From: Anaerovorax odorimutans
GTDB lineage: Bacteria; Bacillota; Clostridia; Peptostreptococcales; Anaerovoracaceae
Assembly: GCF_024459955.1 (NCBI RefSeq)
Contig: NZ_JANFXK010000015.1
Location: 40,760-104,759 of the forward strand
Direction: 5' to 3'
Length of the DNA stretch: 64,000 bases
Notes under the pieces: generated by a model
Database searches by the model: none
Told to the model about the DNA's origin: nothing
The model's input: only the letters and a program-made list of their open reading frames with translations
Program-made: the position numbers and the translations under genes
Shown: positions 47,470 through 56,624 of the stretch, one piece after another
Layout of the letters: every line of letters starts with the position of its first letter
Position numbering within the stretch: position 1 is the first letter of the stretch

Positions 47470-48465
47470 TTAAAACAACCTGTCCAGCAGAGTTCCCTTC
47501 TCTTCTTCACTGACCGTCACCCGGACAGTGGTATCCGGTGTATAGGTTCCGCCCTGCCCCTGGCCGCTGCCGATATATATGAGCTTGCCGTTTTCCAGCG
47601 TCCCGGTGCAGCCTCCATCCCCACTGTCTGAGAGGGAAATTCCCAAAACAGTGGCCAGATCATCTTTGCTCATTTCCGCTTCTATATTGTAAAACAGCGT
47701 TCCCAGGGTTCCCGTCATTTCCATGCACACAGCATCGGAAGCGGAATAATCCTCCGGCCTGTCCAAAATTCCTGCCGGAAACGCAGCCTGCAGGGACACC
47801 GCTTCCACGTCCACATATGCATATCCCCAATTTCCGGACCCCAGAGAACCGAATTCCGGCGTTCCAAGCGGGCCGTACGCCGCGGCGATCTCTTTGCCGG
47901 TCATACCCACCAGGTCCACGTATTTTCCCCAGGTATCCTTTTTATGCTCCGTACCCACGGTCTTTTCGTATTTATATTTGTCTCTGCTCTTCTTCCATTC
48001 CAGCCGAAAAAGGTGTTTACCGTCATACAGCTCTGTAGCATCGATATACCCTTCTGTCATCTGATATTTCAGTCCATCGATATACACTTCATAATTTGCA
48101 AGCTCCTGGACCGATCCATCTTCATAAGTGGCGTGCAGAGGATCTAAGATCAATTTGTTGTCTTCGATTTCATACTCCTCTTTCAGATCCACTTCGCTGG
48201 CTATTTTTACTGCCGCCGCCTGCTTTTTATCTCCTGCGTCAGCATCGCCGCCCAAAAAGAAAATTGCTGCCCAGACAGCTGCTCCGCATAAAACCAGACC
48301 AATCAGCACAAACAGCACAATCCGCTTTTTATGCGTATACAAAAAACGGACGATATGACGTTCCCGCTCCGAAACAGGCTCTTCCGCCTTATCGGCCGGG
48401 GCCCCGCATCGCTTGCAAAAGTTGGCCCCCTCTTTCATCTCGTTTCCGCATTGACTGCAATACAT
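47470..48465 (-). CDS. Zinc-ribbon membrane-anchored protein
   Basis: 331 residues. N-terminal zinc ribbon YCSQCGNEMKEGANFCKRCG, a linker, one membrane helix (IVLFVLIGLVLCGAAVWAAI, about 48-70) and an outer domain of about 240 residues with beta-rich repeats such as Gly-Met-Thr-Gly-Lys-Glu-Ile-Ala. Proteins of this zinc_ribbon_2 plus TM layout are common in Clostridia and of unknown function. A sigma-A-like -10 TATAAT lies at 48591-48596 on the same strand. Confidence 0.78.
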   Translation of the reverse strand: MYCSQCGNEMKEGANFCKRCGAPADKAEEPVSERERHIVRFLYTHKKRIVLFVLIGLVLCGAAVWAAIFFLGGDADAGDKKQAAAVKIASEVDLKEEYEIEDNKLILDPLHATYEDGSVQELANYEVYIDGLKYQMTEGYIDATELYDGKHLFRLEWKKSRDKYKYEKTVGTEHKKDTWGKYVDLVGMTGKEIAAAYGPLGTPEFGSLGSGNWGYAYVDVEAVSLQAAFPAGILDRPEDYSASDAVCMEMTGTLGTLFYNIEAEMSKDDLATVLGISLSDSGDGGCTGTLENGKLIYIGSGQGQGGTYTPDTTVRVTVSEEEKGTLLDRLF

Positions 48466-48866
48466 CGATTTCCTCCGGTTTCATTTATTCCTCTGACACG
48501 ATCCTCAGCAATGGAACCGCAAACATCTCGTCCCCACCGGCGCTGCCTCCGTCTGTCCTTTCAGTCGGCGCACTATAGTCAGATGGATTTATTATACCAC
48601 ATGAAAAGAGAAAAGCCAGTACCTATGCAGCTTGTGTTCCGTACTGTACCTTTTGCGGCAGATCGGAACACAGGATAAACGGATTCAAGCCCTCCTGAAT
48701 TGTTCGCTTTTTTCGCACAATTCAAGAAAAGTATGTTCACAAAATGTCTTCAAGGCACCGTTTAGAACATAAAAATACAATTGGAATTTTTCGGGGCCAC
48801 CTGAAAGGTGATATTCCTTAAAAAGAACTTCTTCTCATGCGTAAGCCCTGATAGTTGAGTCCGCTG
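48466..48866. other. Intergenic region with promoter of the zinc-ribbon gene
   Basis: On the minus strand TATAAT (48591-48596), with CTGGCT 17 bases upstream, is a plausible promoter giving a leader of about 120 bases. The segment 48768-48830 has short inverted bases and an AAAGGTGATATT that faintly resembles the repeats at the right window edge. I see no gene. Confidence 0.45.
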
Positions 48867-50060
48867 CTACTCGCAGGAAGACTCACCGGCTTCAAGGGCA
48901 TCTTTTATCCGCTCCATACATTCTTCTATCACGCACCTGGGAGCGGCAGCGTTGATTCGTTCATAGCCTTCGCCTTCCTCCCCGAAAATAAAGCCTTCAT
49001 CCAGGGCAACCCTGGCTTTCTGCTGCATTAATTTTTTCAGCTTTTTCGAATCCGAACAATACCCGCTGAAATCGATCCAGACCAGATAAGTACCCTGGCA
49101 ATCCATCACCTGCGCTTTCGGCAGCTGCTCTGCGGCAAACTTTTCGATATACTGGATATTGCCGTCGATATAGGTCTTTACCTGACTAAGCCAGTCATCT
49201 CCCTGGTTATAGGCGGCGATGATGGCTGTCAGCCCAAAGGGATTACAGAATCCAAGAGAAAAACGGGAAGAAACCAGATGATTCCATTTCTTTTGGTATT
49301 CTTTGTTGGGAATCACAATATTGCTGAACTGCATTCCCGCCAGATTAAAGGTCTTGCTGGGTGCAGTGCAGGCAATGATCCGCTGAGAATAGTCCTCCGC
49401 CAGTTTGAGCAGCGGCGTATGAACGACTCCGGATCTGGTCAGGTCGGAATGAATTTCATCGGAAACAATCCATTTATCGTATTTCCTTGCGATTTCTACG
49501 ACTTTTCTCAGTTCCTCCCCGGTCCATACGCGTCCCACCGGATTGTGGGGACTGCACAGGATCATACCTTTATTCCGTTCATCCGCAAATTTCTGTTCAA
49601 GGTCCATAAAATCCATTTCATAGGTGTTACCCTTGCGAACCAGGGGACTATTGGCCACCTTGCGACCGTTTGCCTCAATGGTATTGGTAAACGGGTAGTA
49701 AACAGGCCTCTGAATGATAACGCCATCCCCTTCTTCTGTCAGACAGTTGATCAGAAAAGCGATGGCCGGAACGATTCCCGGGCTGAAAAAAAGCTCGTCT
49801 TTTTCGATCTGCCAGCCGAAGCGGCGCTGATACCAGCCGGTGACAGCATCTTTCAATTCATCGTTTTCATAAAGGGTATAACCGAAAATCTTTCGGTCGA
49901 TACGCTGATGAAGTGCGTCTAAAATCGGCTGCGCACAGGGTAAATCCATATCCGCGACCCACAGGGACAAGGCATCCTCCGGCACCCCGGGCGGCATAGC
50001 GTCAAATTTTACCGAATGGGTTCCCTTGCGGTCTATAGGTGTATCGAAATCATATTTCAT
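48867..50060 (-). CDS. MalY/PatB family C-S lyase (PLP-dependent)
   Basis: 397 residues from ATG 50060 (GGAGAG site). It starts MKYDFDTPIDRKGTHSVKFD, typical of PatB/MalY. The PLP Lys is in APSKTFNLAGMQFSNIV, with Asn-Pro-Val-Gly-Arg and Ser-Asp-Glu-Ile-His-Ser motifs and a C-terminal Arg for the carboxylate. Family members cleave cystathionine or cysteine conjugates to pyruvate, ammonia and a thiol. The adjacent SulP transporter, 30 bases upstream in the same direction, suggests a sulfur-metabolism pair. Confidence 0.9.
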   Translation of the reverse strand: MKYDFDTPIDRKGTHSVKFDAMPPGVPEDALSLWVADMDLPCAQPILDALHQRIDRKIFGYTLYENDELKDAVTGWYQRRFGWQIEKDELFFSPGIVPAIAFLINCLTEEGDGVIIQRPVYYPFTNTIEANGRKVANSPLVRKGNTYEMDFMDLEQKFADERNKGMILCSPHNPVGRVWTGEELRKVVEIARKYDKWIVSDEIHSDLTRSGVVHTPLLKLAEDYSQRIIACTAPSKTFNLAGMQFSNIVIPNKEYQKKWNHLVSSRFSLGFCNPFGLTAIIAAYNQGDDWLSQVKTYIDGNIQYIEKFAAEQLPKAQVMDCQGTYLVWIDFSGYCSDSKKLKKLMQQKARVALDEGFIFGEEGEGYERINAAAPRCVIEECMERIKDALEAGESSCE

Positions 50061-50090
50061 AACAGATACTCTCCTCACTCTTTTCTATGG

Positions 50091-51737
50091 TTAAGCTTCC
50101 ACTTCTTTCTGCGCCCGCATGATAGCGTACTCAGCGCTTTCAAAGACATGTTCCTTCCCTATTTTGTCGATCAAACCGCCCCGCTGCAGGCCTTCCAGCA
50201 CTTTGGGCTGAACGCTGGACAGCATAACGGTCACTCCGTCCTCCGCCAGCTCCTGTTCCAGCTCCAGCAAAGCCTGAATCCCCGAAAGGTCGATTGCCGG
50301 CACTCCCCGCATGGATAAAATCAGAATTTCTGTATTTCCCAGCTCCGTAAGCTGCTTTTTTAATTTGTCCGTGACCGCAAAGAAAATCGTCCCTGTCAGA
50401 TAAGCCATACGGATTGTCTTTGATACCTGCGGGATATTTATGCCGATCTCCTCCAGCCTTTCATTTTCAATATCAGCAATGGTGATATCAATATCCGTCA
50501 GCTTTACCACAATCATGAACGCCGAAAACGCTACGCCGATGATAATCGCCTGCGTCAGATCCAGTACAACGGTGGCTGCCATGGTGATAAAGAATTTCAG
50601 CATTCCGGTTTTAAATTTATGGCTGAAGATAAAGCGTATATTTTCCCAGTCGTTCATTCTCCAGGCAGTAACGATCAGTATCCCTGCCAGTGCTGACAAA
50701 GGAACTTCTGACATGATGGGAGAAAGAATAAACATGGAAAGAAGCAGAATGACGGCATGAAAGACACCGGTCAGTCTGGTCTCGCAGCCGGCCTTGATGG
50801 CTACGCTGGTCCGGGCAATGGCTGCTGTGGCAGGCACGCCGCCAAACAGAGGAATCAGAATATTTCCTACACCCTGGGCCACCAGTTCCCGGTCGCCATT
50901 GATCGACTCCTTTTTCATCTTTCCTGCGGATGCTCCGCAGAGCAGGGACTCGATCATAGCCAAAGCCGCGATGGAAAGGGCCGGCACAAAGAAATCCCAG
51001 AACTGGGAAGGGTTGATGGCCGACAGCTGCAGCCGGTCCTCCAGAAACAGGGTCTTGGGAATCTCCCCTACCACCGCCACGTCCAATCCGGCAAAGTGAT
51101 TGAAGATCAGTATCAGAATCAGAGCCGCCAGCGACGAGGGAACTTTGCTGTTCCACTTGGCGGGCCAGGCGATCATAATCAGAATCACGGCAAGACCAAT
51201 GCCCATGGCGGCAAAATTGGGAGAAAACCCGGAAGTAAAATAAGAAAGCACCTTTACGATCGCCAGATCCCCCTTGGATGTAACGCCGAAAAAATTATCC
51301 AGCTGCCCCAGGGCAATGATGATGGCAATTCCTGACGTAAAACCTGTAATCACCGACGATGGGATATAATAGATGATTCGCCCCAGCTTGAGCACTCCTG
51401 CTGCCACCAGAATGATTCCGGCGAAAAAACAGGAAATGAGAATTCCCTGCATTCCGTACTTTGCTGCCAGAGTCACCAGTATGGCTGTCATGGCGCCGGT
51501 GGGCCCGGATATCTGAAAGGAAGCTCCCGAAAGCAGACTGATCGCCACGCCGCTGAGAATCGCTGTCACCAGACCCGCAGCCGCTGTCGCTCCGGAGCTG
51601 ACCCCAAAGGCTAAAGCCAGCGGCAGAGCAACAGCGGCAACCGTGATTCCCGCCATCAGATCCCGGCCCAGACGCTTTCCATTATATCCTGCAAATTCAC
51701 ATTTCAAATCCTGCACGTAATCCTTTATTAAATGCAT
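50091..51737 (-). CDS. SulP-family anion permease with STAS domain
   Basis: 548 residues from ATG 51737 (GAAGGGATGG site). The first 420 residues contain 11-14 membrane segments with the SulP motif GVSSGATAAAGLVTAILSGV and SGPTGAMTAILVTLAA. The C-terminal STAS domain (about 440-545) has LILSMRGVPAIDLSGIQALL. It carries sulfate, bicarbonate or another anion. It is co-directional with the C-S lyase. Confidence 0.93.
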   Translation of the reverse strand: MHLIKDYVQDLKCEFAGYNGKRLGRDLMAGITVAAVALPLALAFGVSSGATAAAGLVTAILSGVAISLLSGASFQISGPTGAMTAILVTLAAKYGMQGILISCFFAGIILVAAGVLKLGRIIYYIPSSVITGFTSGIAIIIALGQLDNFFGVTSKGDLAIVKVLSYFTSGFSPNFAAMGIGLAVILIMIAWPAKWNSKVPSSLAALILILIFNHFAGLDVAVVGEIPKTLFLEDRLQLSAINPSQFWDFFVPALSIAALAMIESLLCGASAGKMKKESINGDRELVAQGVGNILIPLFGGVPATAAIARTSVAIKAGCETRLTGVFHAVILLLSMFILSPIMSEVPLSALAGILIVTAWRMNDWENIRFIFSHKFKTGMLKFFITMAATVVLDLTQAIIIGVAFSAFMIVVKLTDIDITIADIENERLEEIGINIPQVSKTIRMAYLTGTIFFAVTDKLKKQLTELGNTEILILSMRGVPAIDLSGIQALLELEQELAEDGVTVMLSSVQPKVLEGLQRGGLIDKIGKEHVFESAEYAIMRAQKEVEA

Positions 51738-51884
51738 GTTTCCATCCCTTCTAATTTCATAGTTTTTCACTCATTTGTTATTATATCATATGATTTTCAA
51801 ACTATCTTGCGCTTTTAGAAGGAATACACTTATTTTTACCGCAAGCAAATCCGCCGCCACGGCAGCCCTCCCTACAACGAAAAA

Positions 51885-52493
51885 TCAAAAGCCCAGTTCT
51901 TCATTTATGAGAACAATTTCCACATCTTCGATATCATTCATCTTTTTCATATGAATGGTCAGCGCGTTACAAATCCGGTCCGGGCTGGAACAGTCATAAC
52001 AGCGGTCTCCTTTGACAGCACACGGAGTTCTCAGCTTGTAACGCATCGCGTTTTTCGGAGCCGCGATATTGCGGGCGCGCCACACGGCCTTTTCCAGCGT
52101 TGGCTCTATCTTATTGGTACTGATGATAAAATAAACCTTTTCGTGTCCAAACAGAGATCCTGCGATCCGGTTTCCCGTACCGTCGATATTTACCAGCTCT
52201 CCCGTCTCCGACATGGCATTGACAGAGGTCAGAAAAACCTCAGTTGTCAGGCATTTTTGAGCAATCTCCAGAAACTCATCGTTATCCTTGCTTTGGTTGG
52301 GATCATAGACAGTATTATGCGCGGACAGTCTCTCATAGAGCTTCATATGGCTCATGGTGGCCGAATCGCCAAAGCCGATCACTTTGCCGTTCAGGCTGCG
52401 GTCCAAGTAGTCTGCCGCTTCCTCTCCGGAGGAAAAACAGTGCACGGAATAACGGTTCTTTATCAGTGCTTCCATAACAGTTTCAATCTTCAT
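51885..52493 (-). CDS. LUD-domain protein (lactate-utilisation/DUF162 type)
   Basis: 202 residues from ATG 52493 (GAAAGGAGAA site). The LUD/DUF162 fold includes VIGFGDSATMSHMKLYE, LTSVNAMSETGELVNIDGTG and Val-Tyr-Phe-Ile-Ile-Ser-Thr-Asn-Lys. A Cys-rich stretch (about 160-180: Cys-Ala-Val-Lys-Gly-Asp-Arg-Cys-Tyr-Asp-Cys-Ser) resembles a metal-binding site. It is a single LUD domain without LldE/LldF partners. Divergent from an HxlR gene, which probably controls it. Confidence 0.88.
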   Translation of the reverse strand: MKIETVMEALIKNRYSVHCFSSGEEAADYLDRSLNGKVIGFGDSATMSHMKLYERLSAHNTVYDPNQSKDNDEFLEIAQKCLTTEVFLTSVNAMSETGELVNIDGTGNRIAGSLFGHEKVYFIISTNKIEPTLEKAVWRARNIAAPKNAMRYKLRTPCAVKGDRCYDCSSPDRICNALTIHMKKMNDIEDVEIVLINEELGF

Positions 52494-52552
52494 GTGCCTT
52501 CTCCTTTCAAGCTTGGGCAATTTTCCATATGAGCCGTTTTTTGCGGCACCTT

Positions 52553-52586
52553 ATTGATCCGATCAATATAGTATATTATAATATAC
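52553..52586. promoter_or_regulatory. Divergent promoters with two palindromic operators (HxlR/LUD)
   Basis: Perfect palindromes ATTGATCCGATCAAT (52553-52567, odd centre) and GTATATTATAATATAC (52571-52586). The second contains TATAAT on both strands. Plus strand: TTGATC-N17-TATAAT. Minus strand: TTGTAT-N16-TATAAT. A single bound HxlR dimer could therefore control both genes. Confidence 0.7.
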
Positions 52587-52637
52587 GGAAACAAATATAC
52601 AAGTACGCACATTTTTATGCCCTGGAAAGGAGTATTC

Positions 52638-53030
52638 ATGCAGACCACCTATTCAGAAAAAGAAATTCCTGATCTGTCCGAAGAAAAGTGTTCTGTCATC
52701 TATGCGCTGGAAATTATCGGAGGGAAATGGAAGCTGCCAATTATATGGAAGCTTTCAAAGAAGAAAACTATGCGCTATAACGAGCTGAAGCGGGAGCTGG
52801 AAGGCATCACCAATATCATGCTTACCCGCTCGCTGCAATATCTGGAGGAACATCAACTGGTCATCCGCAGGGAACTGGAACACATTCCTCCCCATGTGGA
52901 ATACTCTCTGACCGATCGCGCCAGACAGCTGATCCCTGCTCTGGAGGTCATCAAGGACTGGGGCCGGCAAGAAATGAAACGGAGTCAGGAGCAGTCCGGT
53001 GAGCTTTCATCGGTGCCTGCCAAGCGGTAA
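52638..53030 (+). CDS. HxlR-family transcriptional regulator
   Basis: 130 residues from ATG 52638 (GGAAAGGAG site). The HxlR winged helix includes Cys near the start (Glu-Glu-Lys-Cys-Ser-Val), IIGGKWKLPIIWKLSKKKTM, ELKRELEGITNIMLTRSLQY and Pro-Pro-His-Val-Glu-Tyr-Ser-Leu-Thr. The Cys is the redox or aldehyde sensor in several relatives. Divergent from the LUD gene with palindromic sites between them. Confidence 0.92.
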   Translation: MQTTYSEKEIPDLSEEKCSVIYALEIIGGKWKLPIIWKLSKKKTMRYNELKRELEGITNIMLTRSLQYLEEHQLVIRRELEHIPPHVEYSLTDRARQLIPALEVIKDWGRQEMKRSQEQSGELSSVPAKR

Positions 53031-53128
53031 CCGGAAGCCGATTTGACCGCAATGAAGCCGCGCCCAGGTTGGAACCTTCTGCCTGCGGTCAAACACGCGG
53101 GGCCGCCCATCTGTTTACCTATAAATGC

Positions 53129-53173
53129 CAAAAAGGCATGCTATATTAATTTTACTAATGTAACATGCCTTTC
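53129..53173 (-). terminator. Terminator after the BCCT gene
   Basis: Arms AAGGCATG (53133-53140) and CATGCCTT (53164-53171) form a stem. On the minus strand it is followed by a T-rich tract (CTTTTTGG). It also suits the converging HxlR transcript. Confidence 0.65.
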
Positions 53174-53190
53174 TCTTTATTTATCCGATC

Positions 53191-54699
53191 TTATCTGCCG
53201 TCTTCCTTCAGCCATGTAAACATGCCTTTTGTCATACCGATCATGACAAAGATAAACGGAATTGAAGTAACGATGGTCAGCGTCTGCAGGGTGTTGAGCG
53301 GCGCGCCGATAAAGTTCATACACAGCGGCACCAGCGCCAGCGTGATACACCAGAACAGGCGCAGCATCGGGGAAGTGTTCTCATCGTCAGCGAGCTTTTT
53401 CGTCGAGGACGCAGACAGCGAAAAGGCTGCGGAGTCCAGGGTTGTTGCCAGAAAGAGAATCGTTATGATCAGAAAGATGATAACACCGGCAATGCCAAAC
53501 ACCGTATGGTCCAGAATGGATAGAATCGTTTCCGAATTGCCCTTTTCCAGAAGCAGATTCACCACATCCAGCTTTCCCGTCAGCTGCAGATTCATGGAAA
53601 AACTGCCGTTTATGCCGAAAAAGACAAAGCATCCCGCCGCTCCTCCGAAAATTGTGCTGCAAATCATTTCCCGCATGGTCCTGCCCTTGGAGATTTTCGT
53701 GATAAACAGAGCCATCAGGGTCGCGTAAACGATTCCGAAGGCGTAGAAGAAAATGGTCCATGACTCCGGAAATCCTGAATTTTCAACGGAATCCGTCCAA
53801 AGGCTCATTTCCACAAAGTGCTGCCCCATCAGTCCCAGTCCGGTGACGATTTCCTTGAGGATGAACCTGGTGGGCCCTGTAAACAGCAGCGCCAGGATAA
53901 AAATAATCGCAATATAGACATTCAGAGAACTTAGTTTTTTCATTCCTTTGTCAATGCCGATGTACGAACTGAGTGTAAACAATGCCGCAATGGCAATGGT
54001 AACGATTACGTTGACTATAAAGGTGGGTTCAAATCCGAAAATCTTTCCCAGCCCGGAAGAAATGATCGGAATTCCCAGGCCGAGGGTAACACTCAGCCCT
54101 CCTACTACACAGAACACGAAGAAAAAGTCGATCAGCTTTCCCAACGGCCGCGCATAAGGTTTGTCACCTATCATAGCCTCGCAGATAGCGCTGAACCGCA
54201 GCGCCGAAATTTTCTTCACATGGTAGGCGTAAGCCACCGGGATGGCTAAGACTACGAACATCGCCCAGGGAACGAAACCCCAATGCAGGAAATTGTAAGC
54301 GGTGGCGAATTCAGCCGCTTTTGTGCTCATCGGTTCGATCCCCAGCGCCGGCCCGGAATAGTAGTAGCCCCATTCCACGAATGACCAGATGACACACGCA
54401 GAGCCGAGCCCTGCGCATATCATCATAGACAGATACTGAAACATGGTAAACTCCGGTTTTTCATCCGCAGCGCCCAGCCTGATCCTGCCATGCCGGCTGA
54501 AAGCCATGTAGCAGCAATAGATGAATACCAGAAAGCCGAATACAAGAATCAAGGCTCCGAAGTTATCGGTAATCAGAGCAAAAAGTGTGCTGATCACATC
54601 CGTGCCCTGCGTCGGGAATAAAGCCAGCAGGACTACTACGATCAGAATCAGCCCCAGGCTGATGACCATCAAAGGAATATCGATATTCTTATTTTTCAT
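53191..54699 (-). CDS. BCCT-family (betaine/carnitine/choline) transporter
   Basis: 502 residues from ATG 54699 (AGGAGGGAC site). Twelve membrane segments; BCCT signature region VIWSFVEWGYYYSGPALGIE and Trp-Ile-like core (Ala-Phe-Ser-Leu-Ser-Ala-Ser-Ser-Thr-Lys-Lys). BCCT proteins import quaternary ammonium compounds, or exchange them in anaerobes. Downstream of the amidohydrolase by 33 bases and under the same sigma-54 promoter, so it probably imports the amidohydrolase substrate. Confidence 0.92.
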   Translation of the reverse strand: MKNKNIDIPLMVISLGLILIVVVLLALFPTQGTDVISTLFALITDNFGALILVFGFLVFIYCCYMAFSRHGRIRLGAADEKPEFTMFQYLSMMICAGLGSACVIWSFVEWGYYYSGPALGIEPMSTKAAEFATAYNFLHWGFVPWAMFVVLAIPVAYAYHVKKISALRFSAICEAMIGDKPYARPLGKLIDFFFVFCVVGGLSVTLGLGIPIISSGLGKIFGFEPTFIVNVIVTIAIAALFTLSSYIGIDKGMKKLSSLNVYIAIIFILALLFTGPTRFILKEIVTGLGLMGQHFVEMSLWTDSVENSGFPESWTIFFYAFGIVYATLMALFITKISKGRTMREMICSTIFGGAAGCFVFFGINGSFSMNLQLTGKLDVVNLLLEKGNSETILSILDHTVFGIAGVIIFLIITILFLATTLDSAAFSLSASSTKKLADDENTSPMLRLFWCITLALVPLCMNFIGAPLNTLQTLTIVTSIPFIFVMIGMTKGMFTWLKEDGR

Positions 54700-54732
54700 G
54701 TGAGTCCCTCCTGTTCCCATTTTCGCAAAAAC

Positions 54733-56358
54733 CTACTTCTCGTAGATCTTCTCTCCGTCCAGCCAGGTTTCGGCCACGGTTATGTTTCTCAGTTCATCGT
54801 ATTCTTCCGGCGCCAGATCCAGCGGACAGCGGTCCAGTACCGCAAAATCGGCCATTTTTCCAACTTCTATGGAACCGGCAATGTGGGATCTGCGTACAGC
54901 CTTTGCCGCGTTGATGGTGTAGGCTTTCAGCGCGTCCTCCAGCGTGATTGCCTGCTCTGCTCCCAGTACATTTCCCAGTATGGTCTTTCTGGTTACACAG
55001 GCATGAATCGCTTCCATTGGGTTGGGGGTAGTTACCGGCGCGTCGGAAGAGAGGACCAGAGGCGCTCCATACTTCTTGAACCAGCCCATCGGCGAATAGT
55101 CCTTTGCTTTTTCCATACCAACGCCTTCTACCACGCCGTCGCCGTACAGATAATTCATTTCCGGCTGCGGAACCGGATAGATTCCAACTTCGCCCATACG
55201 TTTTACCTGTTCCTCAGTCGGCAGGCCGCAGTGCTCGATTCTGTGAATGGCCTCCGGCCATGGATCTTCTCTCTGTGCGGTTTCGATGGCTTCGATGATC
55301 GGTTCCATAGCAAGATCTCCCTGGGCGTGGGTAATGGTATGCAGCCGATTCTTGTGGGCCTTAATCAGAAGTTCTTTCAGCTCTTCCGCCGTATGATAGT
55401 TGTAGCCGTGGTGCCGGTCACTGTCCATATAGCCGGTGCTGACATTGGCAGTTCCCGCCAGCAGGGAAGCGTCCGAATAGAATTTGATCGAACCGATGGT
55501 CAGCCAGTCGTCACCGAAATCGCTGTTAAAGCCCAGCTTGATTACGTCGTCCAGATAGTTGGAAAGGAAGGACATTTCCATACGCATTTTCAGCTTGCCC
55601 TGATCTCTGGCTTCCAGATAGGTATTCAGTTCCTGCTTTGTCAGCTGTACTTCATCCACAGTCGTGATGCCTGCGCGGACAAAGTAGCCCTGACCGACTT
55701 CAAAACGCCGCATCAGATTTTCCTTTGTATCCGGCATATGGATGTTCGGCCCGTGGTTTCCCGGACGCACGCCGTCCATACCGGAGAGGAAATCATTGGC
55801 GCTGTCGAACAGGGGACCGTTTGGTCTGCCCTGGCTGTCTCTGCCAAAGGAGCCGCCTTCCGGATCAGGCGTATCGTCCTTAATGCCGATATCTCTTAAA
55901 AGCTTTGTATTGCACACATTGCAGTGGCCGCTGGTATGCATGATCTGTACATATACATCCTTGGAAACCCTGTCAAGATCCTCGCAGGTCGGGTGACGCA
56001 TCTCCTTGAACATCCGCTGGTCAAAACCGTATCCCCGGATCGGTTCTCCCGGAGGCAGCGTCTTTGCGTGTTCCTTTAAGGCGTTTACAAGGTCGTCGAT
56101 GGACGCTACCTTCGGATAGCTGAGATCGGCCCAGATCTTGCACATGCCCAGCATCATCGGGTGGGTATGGGGATCGACAAAACCCGGTGTCAGGCATTTG
56201 CCTTTCAGATCAATAATCTCATAATCTTTTTCCGCTGCCTGTTTGCAGGCTTCCAAAGTTCCCTTTGCCGCTATCTTGTTTCCATCTACGAAAACGGCTT
56301 CCACATCGTGATCTTCTGCCATTGTTAAAATTGTTCCGCCAGTAAAAATTTTTTTCAT
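54733..56358 (-). CDS. YtcJ-like amidohydrolase (metal-dependent)
   Basis: 541 residues of the amidohydrolase 3 family. N-terminal beta cap, then metal-binding Pro-His-Thr-His-Pro (GKCLTPGFVDPHTHPMML), a lid with Ser-Gly-His-Cys-Asn-Val, middle His residues in TITHAQGDLAMEPI and HRIEHCGLPTEEQ, and metal Asp in Leu-Ser-Ser-Asp-Ala-Pro-Val. The C-terminal AVLDRCPLDLAPEEYDELRN block is typical. Substrates in this family are N-acyl or amide compounds and are hard to predict. First gene of a sigma-54-dependent operon with a BCCT transporter. Confidence 0.93.
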   Translation of the reverse strand: MKKIFTGGTILTMAEDHDVEAVFVDGNKIAAKGTLEACKQAAEKDYEIIDLKGKCLTPGFVDPHTHPMMLGMCKIWADLSYPKVASIDDLVNALKEHAKTLPPGEPIRGYGFDQRMFKEMRHPTCEDLDRVSKDVYVQIMHTSGHCNVCNTKLLRDIGIKDDTPDPEGGSFGRDSQGRPNGPLFDSANDFLSGMDGVRPGNHGPNIHMPDTKENLMRRFEVGQGYFVRAGITTVDEVQLTKQELNTYLEARDQGKLKMRMEMSFLSNYLDDVIKLGFNSDFGDDWLTIGSIKFYSDASLLAGTANVSTGYMDSDRHHGYNYHTAEELKELLIKAHKNRLHTITHAQGDLAMEPIIEAIETAQREDPWPEAIHRIEHCGLPTEEQVKRMGEVGIYPVPQPEMNYLYGDGVVEGVGMEKAKDYSPMGWFKKYGAPLVLSSDAPVTTPNPMEAIHACVTRKTILGNVLGAEQAITLEDALKAYTINAAKAVRRSHIAGSIEVGKMADFAVLDRCPLDLAPEEYDELRNITVAETWLDGEKIYEK

Positions 56359-56411
56359 CTCTCAAACCTCCTTAAAAATGCTCTTTAGCTGTTTTTCCTG
56401 CCCCTATAAAG

Positions 56412-56427
56412 AGCAATTACCGTGCCA
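56412..56427 (-). promoter_or_regulatory. Sigma-54 (-24/-12) promoter of amidohydrolase-BCCT operon
   Basis: TGGCAC-N5-TTGCT on the minus strand matches the RpoN consensus exactly. It lies about 55 bases before the amidohydrolase start. The upstream activator gene and its palindromic sites complete the circuit. Confidence 0.9.
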
Positions 56428-56469
56428 TACTGTTTTCCGCCTGCGGGGAAACGCCTGCAAAGGTTGAAA

Positions 56470-56516
56470 TATAAAGGAAAAAAAGAAAAGGAACCAAAGA
56501 TAACTTTGATTCCTTT
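56470..56516 (-). terminator. Terminator of the sigma-54 activator gene
   Basis: Stem of 13 bases (AAAGGAATCAAAG with CTTTGGTTCCTTT, one G-U pair), TTAT loop, then TTCTTTTTTTCC on the minus strand. It lies between the activator sites and the sigma-54 promoter. Confidence 0.85.
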
Positions 56517-56520
56517 CATA

Positions 56521-56536
56521 TAGTCACAAATGACTA
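56521..56536. promoter_or_regulatory. Activator site 1 (TAGTCA-N4-TGACTA)
   Basis: TAGTCACAAATGACTA, palindromic with four-base centre, about 95 bases upstream of the -24 element. A half site TAGTC follows at 56539. It is the promoter-proximal copy of the enhancer site for the adjacent activator. Confidence 0.8.
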
Positions 56537-56608
56537 TATAGTCGTTTGTGGTTTTCCAGTCTCCGGGATTGGCATTTTTAACCGGTCTGCTGCAAAAATC
56601 CTCCGCAT

Positions 56609-56624
56609 TAGTCACAATTGACTA
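56609..56624. promoter_or_regulatory. Activator site 2 (TAGTCA-N4-TGACTA)
   Basis: TAGTCACAATTGACTA, same arms as site 1, 88 bases away. It overlaps the last codon and stop of the activator gene itself, so the gene carries part of the enhancer. Confidence 0.8.

Noticed and set aside
54700..55899. Long plus-strand frame opposite the amidohydrolase
   Set aside because: Antisense shadow; the minus-strand protein has full catalytic motifs.
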